Shown piece by piece: positions 30,592 through 40,406 of a stretch of DNA of 64,000 bases. The stretch is from Siccirubricoccus deserti (lineage in GTDB: Bacteria; Pseudomonadota; Alphaproteobacteria; Acetobacterales; Acetobacteraceae), in the NCBI RefSeq assembly GCF_014283215.1, contig NZ_JACOMF010000026.1, positions 1 to 64,000 on the forward strand. The letters are read 5' to 3'. The position numbers and the translations under genes were made by a program. The notes beneath the pieces were generated by a model. The model did no database searches, was not told where the DNA came from, and saw only the letters and a program-made list of their open reading frames with translations. The first letter of the stretch is position 1, and each line of letters opens with the position of its first letter.

Positions 30592-30738
30592 CTAGTTGCG
30601 GACGGGGGTGACCAGGCCGGGTGGCGGCAGGGCCGTGCCACGATCGATGCCGTCGGCGGTCGGCGCCAGACCGGAGGGCGCGCAGGCCCCGAGGCCGAGT
30701 GCGCAGAGCAGGATCATCGAGGCAAGATGGGCGGACAT
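30592..30738 (-). CDS. Small lipoprotein
   Basis: A 48-residue protein beginning MSAHLASMILLCALGLGACAPSG: a short hydrophobic signal ending in a lipobox (LGAC, Cys19). The mature part is only about 30 residues and resembles nothing I can name. AGGAG lies 6 bases ahead of the ATG. Small lipoproteins like this are often missed by gene callers. It is likely real because signal, lipobox and ribosome site agree. Confidence 0.6.
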   Translation of the reverse strand: MSAHLASMILLCALGLGACAPSGLAPTADGIDRGTALPPPGLVTPVRN

Positions 30739-30836
30739 GGCGGCTCCTGTTTCAGCTGTGCGCCATTCCGCGGCACCGCGGCATGATGCCATCGCTGCCC
30801 CCTGCCCCGCCACCCATGCCGCCAGCACACGCCAGT

Positions 30837-31910
30837 TCAGCCGTGCAACCGCGCCAATAGCCGGCGGGTCGAGGCCCGGGACCGCAGCAGGCCGATACCG
30901 AGGGAGCTGGCGACATCCACCGCCCCCGGTCGGAAGCCGCGCCGCAGCCCCGGCTGGCCAGCACGGAGCCTGAGCAGGCCGGGATGGCCGCTGCGCACCG
31001 CGCTGCGGACCACCCGCCACCACAGGCGCGCTGCCGCTTCCTCCACCGCGGCGCGCGATGATGCGGGCAGGCCGGCGCAGAATCCGTCCAGCAGCCGCGC
31101 CAGGATCTGGCCGAGCCGCGCCAGGGTCGCCGCATCCCGTGCCGGCTGGCGGTCGGTGAAATGCCGCACCGCCAGCCTCGCCGCCTCCGGCGCCGCCTCG
31201 CCCAGCCAGGGCTGGTAGGCCGCTGCCAGGACCGCAGCGGCCCGCTGCGACAGCGGGCCGCCCTGGGCATGGCTCGTATTGGTTGCGTGCCAGCGATAGG
31301 TGGTCAGCACCGTCTCCAGCCGGTCCACCTCACCCACCGCCAGCAGCCGGTGGTAAAGGTCGAAATCATCGGCATATTCCGCCTCCGGCCGCAGGAAGCC
31401 ATCCAGCCGGCGCAGCGCCGCGGTCCTGAGCATCACCGAGGACCAGGTGAAGGGGTTGTCGACCAGCAGCAGCCAGCGCAGCTGCTGCGGCGTCAGGCGA
31501 GGGGGATGGTCGGTGCCGCGCCGCCAACGCCGACCCTTGGAGTGGACCTCGACCCCGGTGCCGAGAACCACCACCTCTGGATGACGATCCAAATGCGCCA
31601 CTTGTAGGGCTAGCCTGTCGGGATGGCTCAGGTCGTCATGGTCGAGCGCCGCGAGGTATTCCCCCCGACAGGCGGCGAAGCCGAAGTTCCGGGCGCCGAC
31701 GATGCCGAGGTTGCGCGGCGGCCGCAGCACGATGAGCCGCGGGTCGTCGATCCCCGCGAGGATCCCCGGCGTGGCGTCGGTCGAGCCGTCATCCACCACC
31801 ACCAACTCGAAATCGGTGAAGCTCTGGCCAAGGATGCTGGCGATGCTGGCGCCGATGCTGGCAGCCCCGTTCCAGGTCGTCATCAGCACGCTGATCCGCG
31901 GTTGCATCAT
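30837..31910 (-). CDS. Family 2 glycosyltransferase
   Basis: A 357-residue GT-A-fold glycosyltransferase. Residues 1-110 show ISVLMTTWNGAASIGASIAS, VVVDDGSTDATPGIL (nucleotide-binding acidic patch) and the DxD-type DHDDLSHPDRL (near 94). The second half is a helical, variable region. It resembles enzymes adding sugars to surface polysaccharides. No export genes lie beside it, so its acceptor is unknown. It is divergent from mtnP. Confidence 0.88.
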   Translation of the reverse strand: MMQPRISVLMTTWNGAASIGASIASILGQSFTDFELVVVDDGSTDATPGILAGIDDPRLIVLRPPRNLGIVGARNFGFAACRGEYLAALDHDDLSHPDRLALQVAHLDRHPEVVVLGTGVEVHSKGRRWRRGTDHPPRLTPQQLRWLLLVDNPFTWSSVMLRTAALRRLDGFLRPEAEYADDFDLYHRLLAVGEVDRLETVLTTYRWHATNTSHAQGGPLSQRAAAVLAAAYQPWLGEAAPEAARLAVRHFTDRQPARDAATLARLGQILARLLDGFCAGLPASSRAAVEEAAARLWWRVVRSAVRSGHPGLLRLRAGQPGLRRGFRPGAVDVASSLGIGLLRSRASTRRLLARLHG

Positions 31911-31990
31911 CGCCCTCTTCCCGGCGCAACAGAACTACAGAACCGCGCCGATTCAGGCTAGAAGCCTAGCCGACGACCGCAGGAGCCGCC

Positions 31991-32878
31991 ATGCCCGACC
32001 TCATCGAACCCGTCATCGGCCTGATCGGCGGCTCCGGCCTCTACGACATCGACGGGCTGGAGGAGCGCGCGTGGCGCCGGGTGGAAACCCCTTGGGGCGA
32101 GCCCTCCGACCTGCTGCTGTTCGGCCGGCTGGCCGGGGTGCGCTGCGTCTTCCTGCCGCGCCATGGCCGCGGCCACCCGACACCGCCGAGCGCGCTGAAC
32201 TACCGCGCCAACATCGATGCGATGAAGCGGTCCGGGGTGACCGAGATCCTCTCGCTCTCGGCCGTCGGCTCGCTGCGGGAAGACCTGCCGCCGGGGCATT
32301 TCGTCATCGTCGACCAGTTCATCGACCGCACCTTCGCCCGGGAGAAGAGCTTCTTCGGCACCGGCTGCGTGGCGCATGTCTCGGTGGCGCATCCGGTCTG
32401 CCCGCGGCTCGGCGATGCGCTGGAGGCCTCGGCACGGGAACTGGCGCTGCCGGTGACGCGCGGCGGAACCTATCTGGTGATGGAAGGCCCGCAGTTCAGC
32501 ACCAAGGCGGAAAGCGAGCTGTACCGGCAATGGGGCTGCAGCGTCATCGGCATGACCAACATGCCGGAGGCCAAGCTCGCCCGCGAGGCGGAGCTCTGCT
32601 ACGCGACCGTCGCCATGGTGACCGACTTCGACTGCTGGCACCCGGACCATGACCACGTCACCGTCGACCAAGTGGTGAAGGTGCTGTTCGGCAATGCCGA
32701 CAAGGCGCGGGCGCTGGTGAAGGCGGTGGTGCCGAAGCTGGGGCAGAGGCGCGGCCCCTGCCCCGCCGGCTGCGACCGCGCGCTGGACCATGCGCTGATC
32801 ACCGCGCCGGAGAAGCGCGACCCGGCGCTGCTGGCGAAGCTCGACGCCGTTGCCGGCCGGGTGCTGCGCGCCGCGTGA
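31991..32878 (+). CDS. mtnP: S-methyl-5'-thioadenosine phosphorylase
   Basis: Cleaves methylthioadenosine to adenine and methylthioribose 1-phosphate in methionine salvage. It has 295 residues. Motifs are IGLIGGSGLYDI (near 9-20), LPRHGRGHPTPPSALNYRANI (near 55-75), LSAVGSLRED and MEGPQFSTKAES (near 167), typical of the PNP/MTAP family with the MTAP-specific GMTNMPEAKLARE stretch. AGGAG precedes the ATG. The stop overlaps a GTG start of the next gene. Confidence 0.93.
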   Translation: MPDLIEPVIGLIGGSGLYDIDGLEERAWRRVETPWGEPSDLLLFGRLAGVRCVFLPRHGRGHPTPPSALNYRANIDAMKRSGVTEILSLSAVGSLREDLPPGHFVIVDQFIDRTFAREKSFFGTGCVAHVSVAHPVCPRLGDALEASARELALPVTRGGTYLVMEGPQFSTKAESELYRQWGCSVIGMTNMPEAKLAREAELCYATVAMVTDFDCWHPDHDHVTVDQVVKVLFGNADKARALVKAVVPKLGQRRGPCPAGCDRALDHALITAPEKRDPALLAKLDAVAGRVLRAA

Positions 32879-33432
32879 GGAACGCGCACTACTGGATCCT
32901 CGGCCTCCTCCTTCTGCACGCGGCAGCGAAGATCGAACTGGCGATGGGCCGCACGCCCATCTGCCGCTGCGGCACCATCCGGCTCTGGCAGAATGAGGTG
33001 CTGAGCCCGGAGAACTCGCAGCAGATCGCCGATTGGTACACCCTATCCCACATCGTTCATGGGCTGATCTTCTACGCGGCCCTCGCCTGGGCGGCGCCGC
33101 GCGCGGCACTCGGCCTCCGGGCGCTGATCGCCTTCGCGGTCGAGATCGCCTGGGAAGTCACCGAGAACACCGACTGGGCCATCGCCCGCTACCGTGAGGC
33201 GACCATCGCCCTCGGCTACCACGGCGACAGCGTGCTGAATTCGGTCAGCGACATGCTGACAACGCTGCTGGGCTTCTGGCTGGCGGCGCGGCTGCCGGTC
33301 TGGGCTTCAGTGGTCCTGGCACTCGGGCTGGAAGCGCTGGCGCTGGCGGTGATCCGCGACAACCTCACGCTCAACCTGCTCATGCTGCTCTATCCGCTGC
33401 AGTCGATCCTCAACTGGCAGGCCGCGCCGTAG
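32875..33432 (+). CDS. DUF2585 family integral membrane protein
   Basis: A 185-residue protein with about four hydrophobic segments. RTPICRCGTIRLW near residue 26 and AFAVEIAWEVTENTDWAIARYRE (near 85-107), then GYHGDSVLNSVSDM, match the DUF2585 family, whose function is unknown. The GTG start overlaps the mtnP stop by four bases, so its translation depends on mtnP. Confidence 0.82.
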   Translation: MRNAHYWILGLLLLHAAAKIELAMGRTPICRCGTIRLWQNEVLSPENSQQIADWYTLSHIVHGLIFYAALAWAAPRAALGLRALIAFAVEIAWEVTENTDWAIARYREATIALGYHGDSVLNSVSDMLTTLLGFWLAARLPVWASVVLALGLEALALAVIRDNLTLNLLMLLYPLQSILNWQAAP

Positions 33433-33433
33433 G

Positions 33434-35047
33434 TCAGCTGGCGGCAAGCCTGCGCCGCAATTCGCCGCGCATCACCTTGCCGGTCGCGGTCAGCGGCAGC
33501 GCCTCCACGAATTCCACCCGCCGCGGATAGGCATGGGCGGCAAGGCGGCTGCGCACATGCTGCTGCAGGGCCGCGGCCAGCGCCGCATCCGGCGCCACCC
33601 CGGGGGCCGGGACAATGACCGCGGTCACCGCCTCGGTCCGCAGCGGGTCGGGCAGGCCGATGACGGCGGCCATCGCGACGGCGGGGTGGCGCAGCAGGCA
33701 ATCCTCGATCTCGCCGGGGCCGATGCGGTAGCCGGCGGAGGTGATCACGTCATCCTCCCGGCCGATGAAGCGGAAGTAGCCGTCCGCCTCCTGCACCCCC
33801 CGGTCGCCGGTGATCAGCCAGTCGCCGACGAATTTCGCCGCCGTTGCCGCCGGGTTGTTCCAATAACCGAGGAACATCACCGGATCCGGTCGCCGCACGG
33901 CGATATTGCCCTGGATGCCCGCCGCCACCGGCACCCCCGCCGGATCCACCACCGCCACCTCATGCCCCGGCACGGCGCGGCCCATGGAGCCAGGCTTCAG
34001 CGGCAGGATGCCGCTGCTATTGCTGATGACGAGGTTGCATTCGGTCTGGCCGTAGAATTCGTTGATGGCGCAGCCGAAGCTGGCGCGGCCCCATTCCAGC
34101 AGCTCGACCCCCAGCGTCTCCCCTCCGCTGCCGAGGCTGCGCAGCCGGAGGCCCGGCGGCGGCGTGGTGCCGCGCATCAGCTTGAGCGCGGTCGGCGGCA
34201 GGAAGGCATTGCGCACGCCATGCTCGGCCATCAGCCGAAAGGCGAAATCCGGATCGAACTTCGCCATGCGATGCGCCAGCACCGGCACGCCGTGGTGCAG
34301 GCTCGGCAGCAGCACGTCGCAGAGCCCGCCGATCCAGGCCCAGTCCGCCGGCGTCCAGAACAGATCGCCCTTCTGCGGGAACATCTCCTGCGGCATCTCG
34401 ACGCCGGGCAGGTGGCCGAGCAGCACCCGATGCGCATGCAGCGCACCCTTCGGCGCGCCGGTGGTGCCGGAGGTGTAGATGATCAGCGCCGGGTCGTCGG
34501 CGGCAGTGTCCACCGGCGCGAAGCGGTCGCTGGCGCGCGCCATCCGCGCCCCCAGGTCGAGCGCCGCATCGCCCGCACCATCGGCGCTGAGCACCAGCCG
34601 CAGCGCGGGCAGCGCGGCACGGATGCCGGCGAGCTTGCCGAGGCCGACGGCATCGGTGACCAGCGCCGCGGCGCCGCAGTCGCGCAGCCGGAAGGCCAGC
34701 GCCTCCTCGCCGAAGAGCTGGAACAACGGCACCGCGATGGCGCCGAGCTTATAGGCGGCGATATGGGCGATCGCCGCCTCCGGCACCTGCGGCAGCAGCA
34801 CCCCGACGCGGTCGCCACGCCGGATGCCCTCTGCCCGCAGCACATTGGCGAGACGGTTGCTGGCGGCCTTCAGCGCGTCGAAGCTGATGCGCTCGATGCG
34901 TCCATCGGCCAGCAGGTGCAGCACAGCAGGCCGGCCGGAGCCATCCGCCCAACGGTCGCAGACATCAACGCCGATGTTGTAGCGCGGCGGGATGCGCCAG
35001 CGGAAACCGGCGCGGATCGCGTCGTAGCTGTCGCCCGGCGGCAGCAT
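33434..35047 (-). CDS. AMP-dependent acyl-CoA synthetase (benzoate/acetyl-CoA ligase-like)
   Basis: A 537-residue ANL-superfamily ligase that activates a carboxylic acid to its CoA thioester via an acyl-adenylate. The P-loop is IIYTSGTTGAPKGALHAHR (near 187), the A5 region is NEFYGQTECN, and the C-terminal DDVITSAGYRIGPGEIEDCLL (near 431) and catalytic Lys in TATGKVMRGELRRRL are present. It is the last gene of the eight-gene operon, overlapping the preceding PaaK-like gene. Its length and C-terminus fit medium-chain or aromatic acid ligases. The exact substrate is not determined. Confidence 0.88.
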   Translation of the reverse strand: MLPPGDSYDAIRAGFRWRIPPRYNIGVDVCDRWADGSGRPAVLHLLADGRIERISFDALKAASNRLANVLRAEGIRRGDRVGVLLPQVPEAAIAHIAAYKLGAIAVPLFQLFGEEALAFRLRDCGAAALVTDAVGLGKLAGIRAALPALRLVLSADGAGDAALDLGARMARASDRFAPVDTAADDPALIIYTSGTTGAPKGALHAHRVLLGHLPGVEMPQEMFPQKGDLFWTPADWAWIGGLCDVLLPSLHHGVPVLAHRMAKFDPDFAFRLMAEHGVRNAFLPPTALKLMRGTTPPPGLRLRSLGSGGETLGVELLEWGRASFGCAINEFYGQTECNLVISNSSGILPLKPGSMGRAVPGHEVAVVDPAGVPVAAGIQGNIAVRRPDPVMFLGYWNNPAATAAKFVGDWLITGDRGVQEADGYFRFIGREDDVITSAGYRIGPGEIEDCLLRHPAVAMAAVIGLPDPLRTEAVTAVIVPAPGVAPDAALAAALQQHVRSRLAAHAYPRRVEFVEALPLTATGKVMRGELRRRLAAS

Positions 35048-36291
35048 CAGCCGGGCACCGGGCGGGTATCGTCGATAACCTTGCCGTCGTTCGGCAGGCT
35101 GCCCGGCGGCACCAGCTCGACCGTGCCGCGCAGCCGCGTCGCCGCCTGCAGGGCGAGGCCGAGCCGGGTCACCAGCGCCTCATCCGGCGCCGCGGCCTCG
35201 GCGCGCAGCAGCATGGTGTCGCGGTCGCCGTCCAGCGCCACCACCAGCCGCGCCCGCGCCACGCCAGGCACGGCGCGCAGCAACTCCGCCACCTGCTCGG
35301 GGCGGACGAACATGCCGCGCACCTTCGCGGCTTGGTCGGCGCGGCCCATCCAGCCGCGGATGCGGGCATTGGTGCGGCCGCAGGGCGAGGCGCCGGGCAG
35401 GATCGCCGAGAGATCGCCGGTGGCGAAGCGCAGCAGCGGATGCACCGGGTTGAGCGTGGTCACCACCACCTCCCCCACCTCGCCCTCCGGCAACGGTTCG
35501 CCGGTGCCAGGCCGAACGATCTCCACCACCACGCCCTCATCGAGGATCAGCCCCTCGCGCGCCACGCTCTCATAGGCGATGAGGCCGAGATCGGCGGTGC
35601 CGTAGCTTTGCAGCACGGTCATCCCGCGCTCGGCGTACCAAGCGCGCAGCGACGGCAGATAGGCGCCGCCGGAGACATGGCCGAGCCGCAGCGAGGCGAG
35701 GTCGAGGCCCAGCTCCTCGCCCTTCTCCAGGATCGCCTTGAGGAACTCCGGCGTGCCGCTGTAGCAGCGTGGGCGCAGCTGCGCCGCGGCGCGGGCCTGC
35801 ATCTCGGTATTGCCGGTGCCGGCGGGGAAGACCGGGCAGCCGAGGGCGCGGGCGCCACCTTCCAGCATGCTGCCGGCCGGGGTGAAGTGATAGGCGAAGC
35901 AGTTATGCAGCAGGTCTCCGGCGCGGAAGCCGGTGGCGTGCAGCGCCCGGGCGAAGCGCCAGTAATCCGGTCCCTCGCCTTCCGGCTCATAGAGCGGGCC
36001 CGGCGAGGCGTAGACGCGAGCGAGGCTGCCGAAGGGCGAGGCGACCACGCCGCCGAAGGGCGGCTCCGCCGCCTGGTGCTCAATGAGCGCGGATTTCCGG
36101 GTGACCGGCAGATGCGCCAATGCGGCCATATCGGTGACTACCGCCGGGTCTAAGCCATCCAGCCGCTGCGCATAATAGGGCGCACTGGCTCTCGCATGCG
36201 CGACCTGGCGCGGCAGGGCGGCGGCCAGCGCTTCGGCACGCGCCTCGGCGCTGCGGGTTTCCAGAGAGTCGAAATGCTCGCTCACAGCCAC
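35047..36291 (-). CDS. Phenylacetate-CoA ligase (PaaK)-like protein
   Basis: A 414-residue protein of the short PaaK-like branch of adenylating ligases. Features are YAQRLDGLDP near the N-terminus, the reduced P-loop segment, QSYGTADLGLIAYES (near 238) as the A5 motif, and RGMFVRPEQVAELLRAVPGVARARLVV (near 333). These match phenylacetate-CoA ligase homologues rather than full-length acyl-CoA synthetases. It is co-operonic with the importer and overlaps the LivF-like gene by about 10 bases. An aromatic acid substrate is a reasonable inference, not shown. Confidence 0.85.
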   Translation of the reverse strand: MAVSEHFDSLETRSAEARAEALAAALPRQVAHARASAPYYAQRLDGLDPAVVTDMAALAHLPVTRKSALIEHQAAEPPFGGVVASPFGSLARVYASPGPLYEPEGEGPDYWRFARALHATGFRAGDLLHNCFAYHFTPAGSMLEGGARALGCPVFPAGTGNTEMQARAAAQLRPRCYSGTPEFLKAILEKGEELGLDLASLRLGHVSGGAYLPSLRAWYAERGMTVLQSYGTADLGLIAYESVAREGLILDEGVVVEIVRPGTGEPLPEGEVGEVVVTTLNPVHPLLRFATGDLSAILPGASPCGRTNARIRGWMGRADQAAKVRGMFVRPEQVAELLRAVPGVARARLVVALDGDRDTMLLRAEAAAPDEALVTRLGLALQAATRLRGTVELVPPGSLPNDGKVIDDTRPVPG

Positions 36292-37124
36292 CGCTTCCGT
36301 CGCTTGTAGGATTTCAGGTTGCGGAAGGATTTCCGCTCCGTCCCATGGCCGCCGAGGTAGAACTCCTTCACATCCTCATTGGATGCGAGCGCTTCGGCGG
36401 TGCCGTCCAGCACGACCTTGCCCTGCTCCATCACATAGGCGTGGCTGGCGACGGAGAGCGCCATGCGGGCGTTCTGCTCGACCAGCAGGATGGTGATGCC
36501 GAGCTCCTCGTTCAGCCGGCGGATGATGCCGAAGACCTCCTTCACCAGCAGCGGCGACAGACCCATGGAGGGCTCGTCCATCAGGATCAGCTTCGGCCGC
36601 GCCATCAGCGCCCGGCCGATGGCGAGCATCTGCTGCTCCCCGCCCGAGAGGTAGCCGGCAAGGCCGGTGCGCTCCTTCAGCCGGGGGAAATAGGAATAGA
36701 CCATCTCGATGTCATGCTTCACCTCGGCATCCCTCCGGATGAAGGCGCCGAGGCGGAGGTTCTCGAGGCAGGTCATGTCGGCGATGATCCGGCGGCCTTC
36801 CATCACCTGGAAGATGCCGCGCCGGACAATGAGGTGCGGGTCGATGCCGTCGATGCGCTCGCCGCCGAAGCGGATCTCGCCGCGCGTCACCTCGCCTTCC
36901 TCGGTCTTCAACAGGCCGGAGATGGCCTTCAGCGTGGTCGACTTGCCCGCGCCATTGGCGCCGAGCAGCGCCACGATCTTGCCCGCCGGCACGCTGAGCG
37001 ACAAGCCGCGCAGCACCAGGATGACGTCGTTGTAGACGACCTCAATGTTGTTCACCTCCAGCAGCGGCGCGGGTTGCGCCGCCGCTGCCGGGGCTCGCCC
37101 GAGCGTCTCCTGGCCGGCGCTCAT
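36282..37124 (-). CDS. Branched-chain-amino-acid-type ABC importer ATPase (LivF-like)
   Basis: A 280-residue ATPase with Walker A GANGAGKST (near 53), signature LSGGEQQMLAIGRAL (near 160) and Walker B LILMDEPSMGLSP. The GLSPLLVKEVF stretch is a LivF hallmark. It pairs with the LivG-like ATPase at 42.3 kb. A C-terminal tail beyond residue 250 is basic (SFRNLKSYKRRKR). It starts 4 bases after the receptor gene. Confidence 0.93.
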   Translation of the reverse strand: MSAGQETLGRAPAAAAQPAPLLEVNNIEVVYNDVILVLRGLSLSVPAGKIVALLGANGAGKSTTLKAISGLLKTEEGEVTRGEIRFGGERIDGIDPHLIVRRGIFQVMEGRRIIADMTCLENLRLGAFIRRDAEVKHDIEMVYSYFPRLKERTGLAGYLSGGEQQMLAIGRALMARPKLILMDEPSMGLSPLLVKEVFGIIRRLNEELGITILLVEQNARMALSVASHAYVMEQGKVVLDGTAEALASNEDVKEFYLGGHGTERKSFRNLKSYKRRKRWL

Positions 37125-37128
37125 CGCC

Positions 37129-38418
37129 TCACCAGCCCAGCAGCTCGCGCCGGCGTTCCAGCTCGATGGTCGTCACCGGCTCCAGCTTCATGGTCCCGGC
37201 GCGCATGAGATCGGCGACGCTGCCCTGGCTGGTGTCGCCGCTGACCACGGCGCGGTAGAGGCCGACGCGCAAGGTGCCGCGATGATCGTCCGCGGTGAAG
37301 GTCGAAGGGTTGCAGACACCGTCGAAGCCGCGCGGCACCCAATTCTGCTTTGCATAGAAGCCGTCGCGGATGCGCTCCCCGGTGATCTGGCCGTTGTTCG
37401 CGGTGGCGGTCTCCATCGCCTCCACCATCAGCATCGCGGCGCAGGCGCCGGCAAGATAGTGCACCGGGCGATAGGCGGTGCCGGCGGGGTCGGAGACGCG
37501 GCTGATCTGCTGGAGCGTGGCCATGCCCGGCGCCTGCTGACCCCAGACCACCGCGGTGCGCACCGGGAAGACCACGCCATTCGCCGCCGCGCCGGCGGCC
37601 TTCATGGCATTCTCGTCCATGCCCCAGACATTGCCGAGGAACTGCACCTGCACCCCGGCGGTCTGGCAGGCGCGCAGAACGGAGATGTTCGATCCCGCGG
37701 TATTGCCGAGGTAGGCGTAGTTCGCGCCCTGGCTCTTCAGGGTCAGGCACTGCGCGGTGTAGTCGCCCGGGGTCAGGGCGAAGACGATCGCCGGCAGCAC
37801 CTCGAAGCCGAGTTCGGCGGCCAGCGCCTCGCCCGCCGCCTTGGGCGAGTTCGGATAGGGATGGTTGCCGCCCATATGGACGTATTTCGGCCTCCCCTGG
37901 CCGCCCTTCGCCTTCCAGTCATCCGCAGCCCAGCGCAGCATGGCGCGCAGCGCGTCGGAGTAGGACGGGCCGTAGAAGAAATTATAGGGCGCAGCCTCGA
38001 CGCCCTGCCGCCCGGACTTGCCGCCGGCATCGGTCAGCGCCGCGGAGTAGGAGCCGGAGATGAAGGGAATGCGGTCGCGCGTCACGAAGCGCACCAGCGC
38101 CTCGGTATCCGCGGTGCCCCAGCCCTGGATGGCCACCACCCGCTCGCGCGACCAGGCTTGGTACTGGCTGACGGCGCGCGGCGCCTGGTAGCCGTAGTCG
38201 AAGCTCAGCACGTTCAACGGCCGTCCGGCGATGCCGTTGCGGCTGGCGTTCACCCAGGCAAGAGTATCCGCCACGCCCTGGCCATAGGGCACGCCGACAT
38301 CGCTGGTGGCGCCGGAGTTGTCCATCAGATGACCGACCGGAATCCGCTGCTGCGCCACAGCTGGCAACGCCAGCGCCGCAACCGCCGTCAGCCCCAGCAT
38401 TATCCTTCGCATCCTCAT
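37129..38418 (-). CDS. ABC importer periplasmic receptor (LivJ/type 1 PBP-like)
   Basis: A 429-residue exported receptor of the Leu/Ile/Val-binding-protein class. A signal peptide (1-22, ending AVAQ) precedes IPVGHLMDNSGATSDVGVPYGQG. This subgroup, with VVAIQGWGTADTEALV and SGSYSAAL, is found with ABC importers for amides, urea-like compounds and aromatic acids. Its place between the membrane and ATPase genes supports a dedicated importer. The ligand is not known. Confidence 0.9.
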   Translation of the reverse strand: MRMRRIMLGLTAVAALALPAVAQQRIPVGHLMDNSGATSDVGVPYGQGVADTLAWVNASRNGIAGRPLNVLSFDYGYQAPRAVSQYQAWSRERVVAIQGWGTADTEALVRFVTRDRIPFISGSYSAALTDAGGKSGRQGVEAAPYNFFYGPSYSDALRAMLRWAADDWKAKGGQGRPKYVHMGGNHPYPNSPKAAGEALAAELGFEVLPAIVFALTPGDYTAQCLTLKSQGANYAYLGNTAGSNISVLRACQTAGVQVQFLGNVWGMDENAMKAAGAAANGVVFPVRTAVVWGQQAPGMATLQQISRVSDPAGTAYRPVHYLAGACAAMLMVEAMETATANNGQITGERIRDGFYAKQNWVPRGFDGVCNPSTFTADDHRGTLRVGLYRAVVSGDTSQGSVADLMRAGTMKLEPVTTIELERRRELLGW

Positions 38419-38440
38419 CGTGGTTTCCTCCCGATTGTTA

Positions 38441-39508
38441 TCAGTGCGAATACGGATAGAGCTTCCAATAGGCCTTGATCAGGCGCCAGCGGTGCGCAAG
38501 GCCATCGGGCTCGAACAGCAGGAAGAGGATGATGGCGGCACCGACCGCCATCTCCCGCAGGAAGGAGATCGAGGCGCCGAGCTTCAGCGCGCGGTCGATG
38601 GCACCGCCGGCCAGCAGATCGGCACCGGCCTGCACTACCTCCGGCAACAGCACCATGAAGGCGGCGCCCATCAGGCTGCCCATGATGCTGCCGAGGCCGC
38701 CGATGATCACCATGCCGAGAAATTGGATGGAGAACAGGATGTTGAACGCCTCGACGCTGACGAAGAGCAGGTAATGGGCATAGAGCGCGCCGCCGATGCC
38801 GGCGTAGAAGCTGGCGATGCCGAAGGAAAGCGTGCGGTAATAGGCAAGATTGATGCCCATCACCTCGGCCGAGAGGTAGTGGTCGCGCACCGCCACAAGC
38901 GCCCTTCCGTCGCGCGTCCGCATCAGATTGGCGGCGCCGAGGAACATCACCACCACATAGGCGACGACGACGTAGAGGTAGGTTTCCTCCCTGTCCGCCA
39001 CCCAGCCGCCGAGCGCGAAGGGCTCGGTGATGCGGCCGGCGACGCCGCCGGTGAACCATTGGGCGCGGGCGAAGAAATCCTCCAGGATGAACTGCGCCGC
39101 GAGGGTCGCGATGGCGAGGTAGAGGCCCTTCAGCCGCGCCGCCGGCGCGCCGAACACCAGGCCGACCAGCGCCGTCATCAGCCCCGCCAGCGGGATGCAG
39201 AAAGCGACGGGGATGTGCCAGCCTTCATGCAGCCAGGCGGAAGCGAAGGCGCCGAAGCCGAAGAAGGCGGCATGGCCGATGCTGATCTGGCCGGTGAAGC
39301 CGACCAGTATGTTCAGCCCCAGCGCGGCGATGCCCATGATGCCGATATTGATCAGCAGCCCAAGCTCATAGCGCCCGAGCAGCAGCGGCGAGGCCAACAG
39401 CAGCGCAAGGCCGGCCCACAGCGCGATCCGGCTGTTGCGGGTCGGGAAGATGGTCATGTCTTCCCGGTAGCTGGTCCGGAAGTCGCCGGAAGGGGTTGTG
39501 GCGGACAT
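38441..39508 (-). CDS. ABC importer permease (LivM-like)
   Basis: A 355-residue membrane protein with about nine helices. Markers are LLINIGIMGIAALGLNILVGFTGQISIGHAAFFGFGAF (near 54-91), the LivM signature, and ARLKGLYLAIATLA. The start is an ATG at 39508 (MSATTPSGDF), overlapping the LivH-like stop. The frame is open far upstream but that part is antisense to no conserved protein. Confidence 0.93.
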   Translation of the reverse strand: MSATTPSGDFRTSYREDMTIFPTRNSRIALWAGLALLLASPLLLGRYELGLLINIGIMGIAALGLNILVGFTGQISIGHAAFFGFGAFASAWLHEGWHIPVAFCIPLAGLMTALVGLVFGAPAARLKGLYLAIATLAAQFILEDFFARAQWFTGGVAGRITEPFALGGWVADREETYLYVVVAYVVVMFLGAANLMRTRDGRALVAVRDHYLSAEVMGINLAYYRTLSFGIASFYAGIGGALYAHYLLFVSVEAFNILFSIQFLGMVIIGGLGSIMGSLMGAAFMVLLPEVVQAGADLLAGGAIDRALKLGASISFLREMAVGAAIILFLLFEPDGLAHRWRLIKAYWKLYPYSH

Positions 39509-40401
39509 CAGACGCGCTCGATGTTCCTGGTGCCGAACAAGCCGTAGGGCTTGACCAGCAGGATCAGGATCAGCGCGTAGAAGGGCGCGACGGTGTACAT
39601 GTTGCCCCAGTTCAGCCAGCCGGCATCGAGGTACTGCGCCCAGTTCTCCAGCAGCCCGACGATCAGCCCGCCCAGCACCGCGCCCACCACGCTGTCCAGC
39701 CCGCCGACGATCACCGCCGGGAACACCTTGATGCCGTAGAAGGACAGCGCCGAGGAGACGCCGTTCACCACCCCGACCACCACCCCGGCCACCGCCGAGA
39801 CCACCGCCGAGATCGCCCAGGACATGGCGAAGACCTTGGGCACGGAGATGCCAAGGGATTGCGCCACCTGCTGGTCGAAGGCCGTCGCCCGCATCGCCAG
39901 CCCATGCTTGCTGACGGTGAAGAACCAGGCGAAGCCAGCCATGATGAGGATGGAGATGCCAAGGCTCATCAGATAGACCGTCTGCACCTGCAGCCCGAGG
40001 AGGCTCACCTGCTCCGTGGTGAAGATCGGCGGGAAGGGCTTGGCGAAGACACCGAAGATCCACTTCATCAGCGCCTGGAAGAAGATGCCGAGGCCGATGG
40101 TCGCCATGATGACGCTGATCACCGGCTCGCCGATCAGCGGCCGCAGCACCATCACCTGCAGCACCATGCCGAAAATGGTCATGAAGGCCAAGGTGAAGAG
40201 AAAGCCCATCCAGAACGGCAGCTGCCATTCCGTCAGCATCCACCAGCAGACCCAGGCGCCGACCAGCAGGAACTCGCCCTGGGCGAAATTCACCACCTGG
40301 CTGGCCTTGTAGATCAGCACGAAGCTCATCGCGACCACGCCATAGAGCGCGCCGACGATCAACCCGTTGAGCGTGAGTTGCAGCAGCAGGGTCCAGTCCA
40401 T
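39508..40401 (-). CDS. ABC importer permease (LivH-like)
   Basis: A 297-residue permease with about eight membrane segments. LTLNGLIVGALYGVVAMSFVLIYKASQVVNFAQGEFLLVGAW (near 9-50) is the LivH signature, as is PAVIVGGLDSVVGAVLGGL near 230. It follows the FadD-like ligase after five bases and is coupled to the LivM-like gene by overlap. Confidence 0.94.
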   Translation of the reverse strand: MDWTLLLQLTLNGLIVGALYGVVAMSFVLIYKASQVVNFAQGEFLLVGAWVCWWMLTEWQLPFWMGFLFTLAFMTIFGMVLQVMVLRPLIGEPVISVIMATIGLGIFFQALMKWIFGVFAKPFPPIFTTEQVSLLGLQVQTVYLMSLGISILIMAGFAWFFTVSKHGLAMRATAFDQQVAQSLGISVPKVFAMSWAISAVVSAVAGVVVGVVNGVSSALSFYGIKVFPAVIVGGLDSVVGAVLGGLIVGLLENWAQYLDAGWLNWGNMYTVAPFYALILILLVKPYGLFGTRNIERV

Positions 40402-40406
40402 CAGCT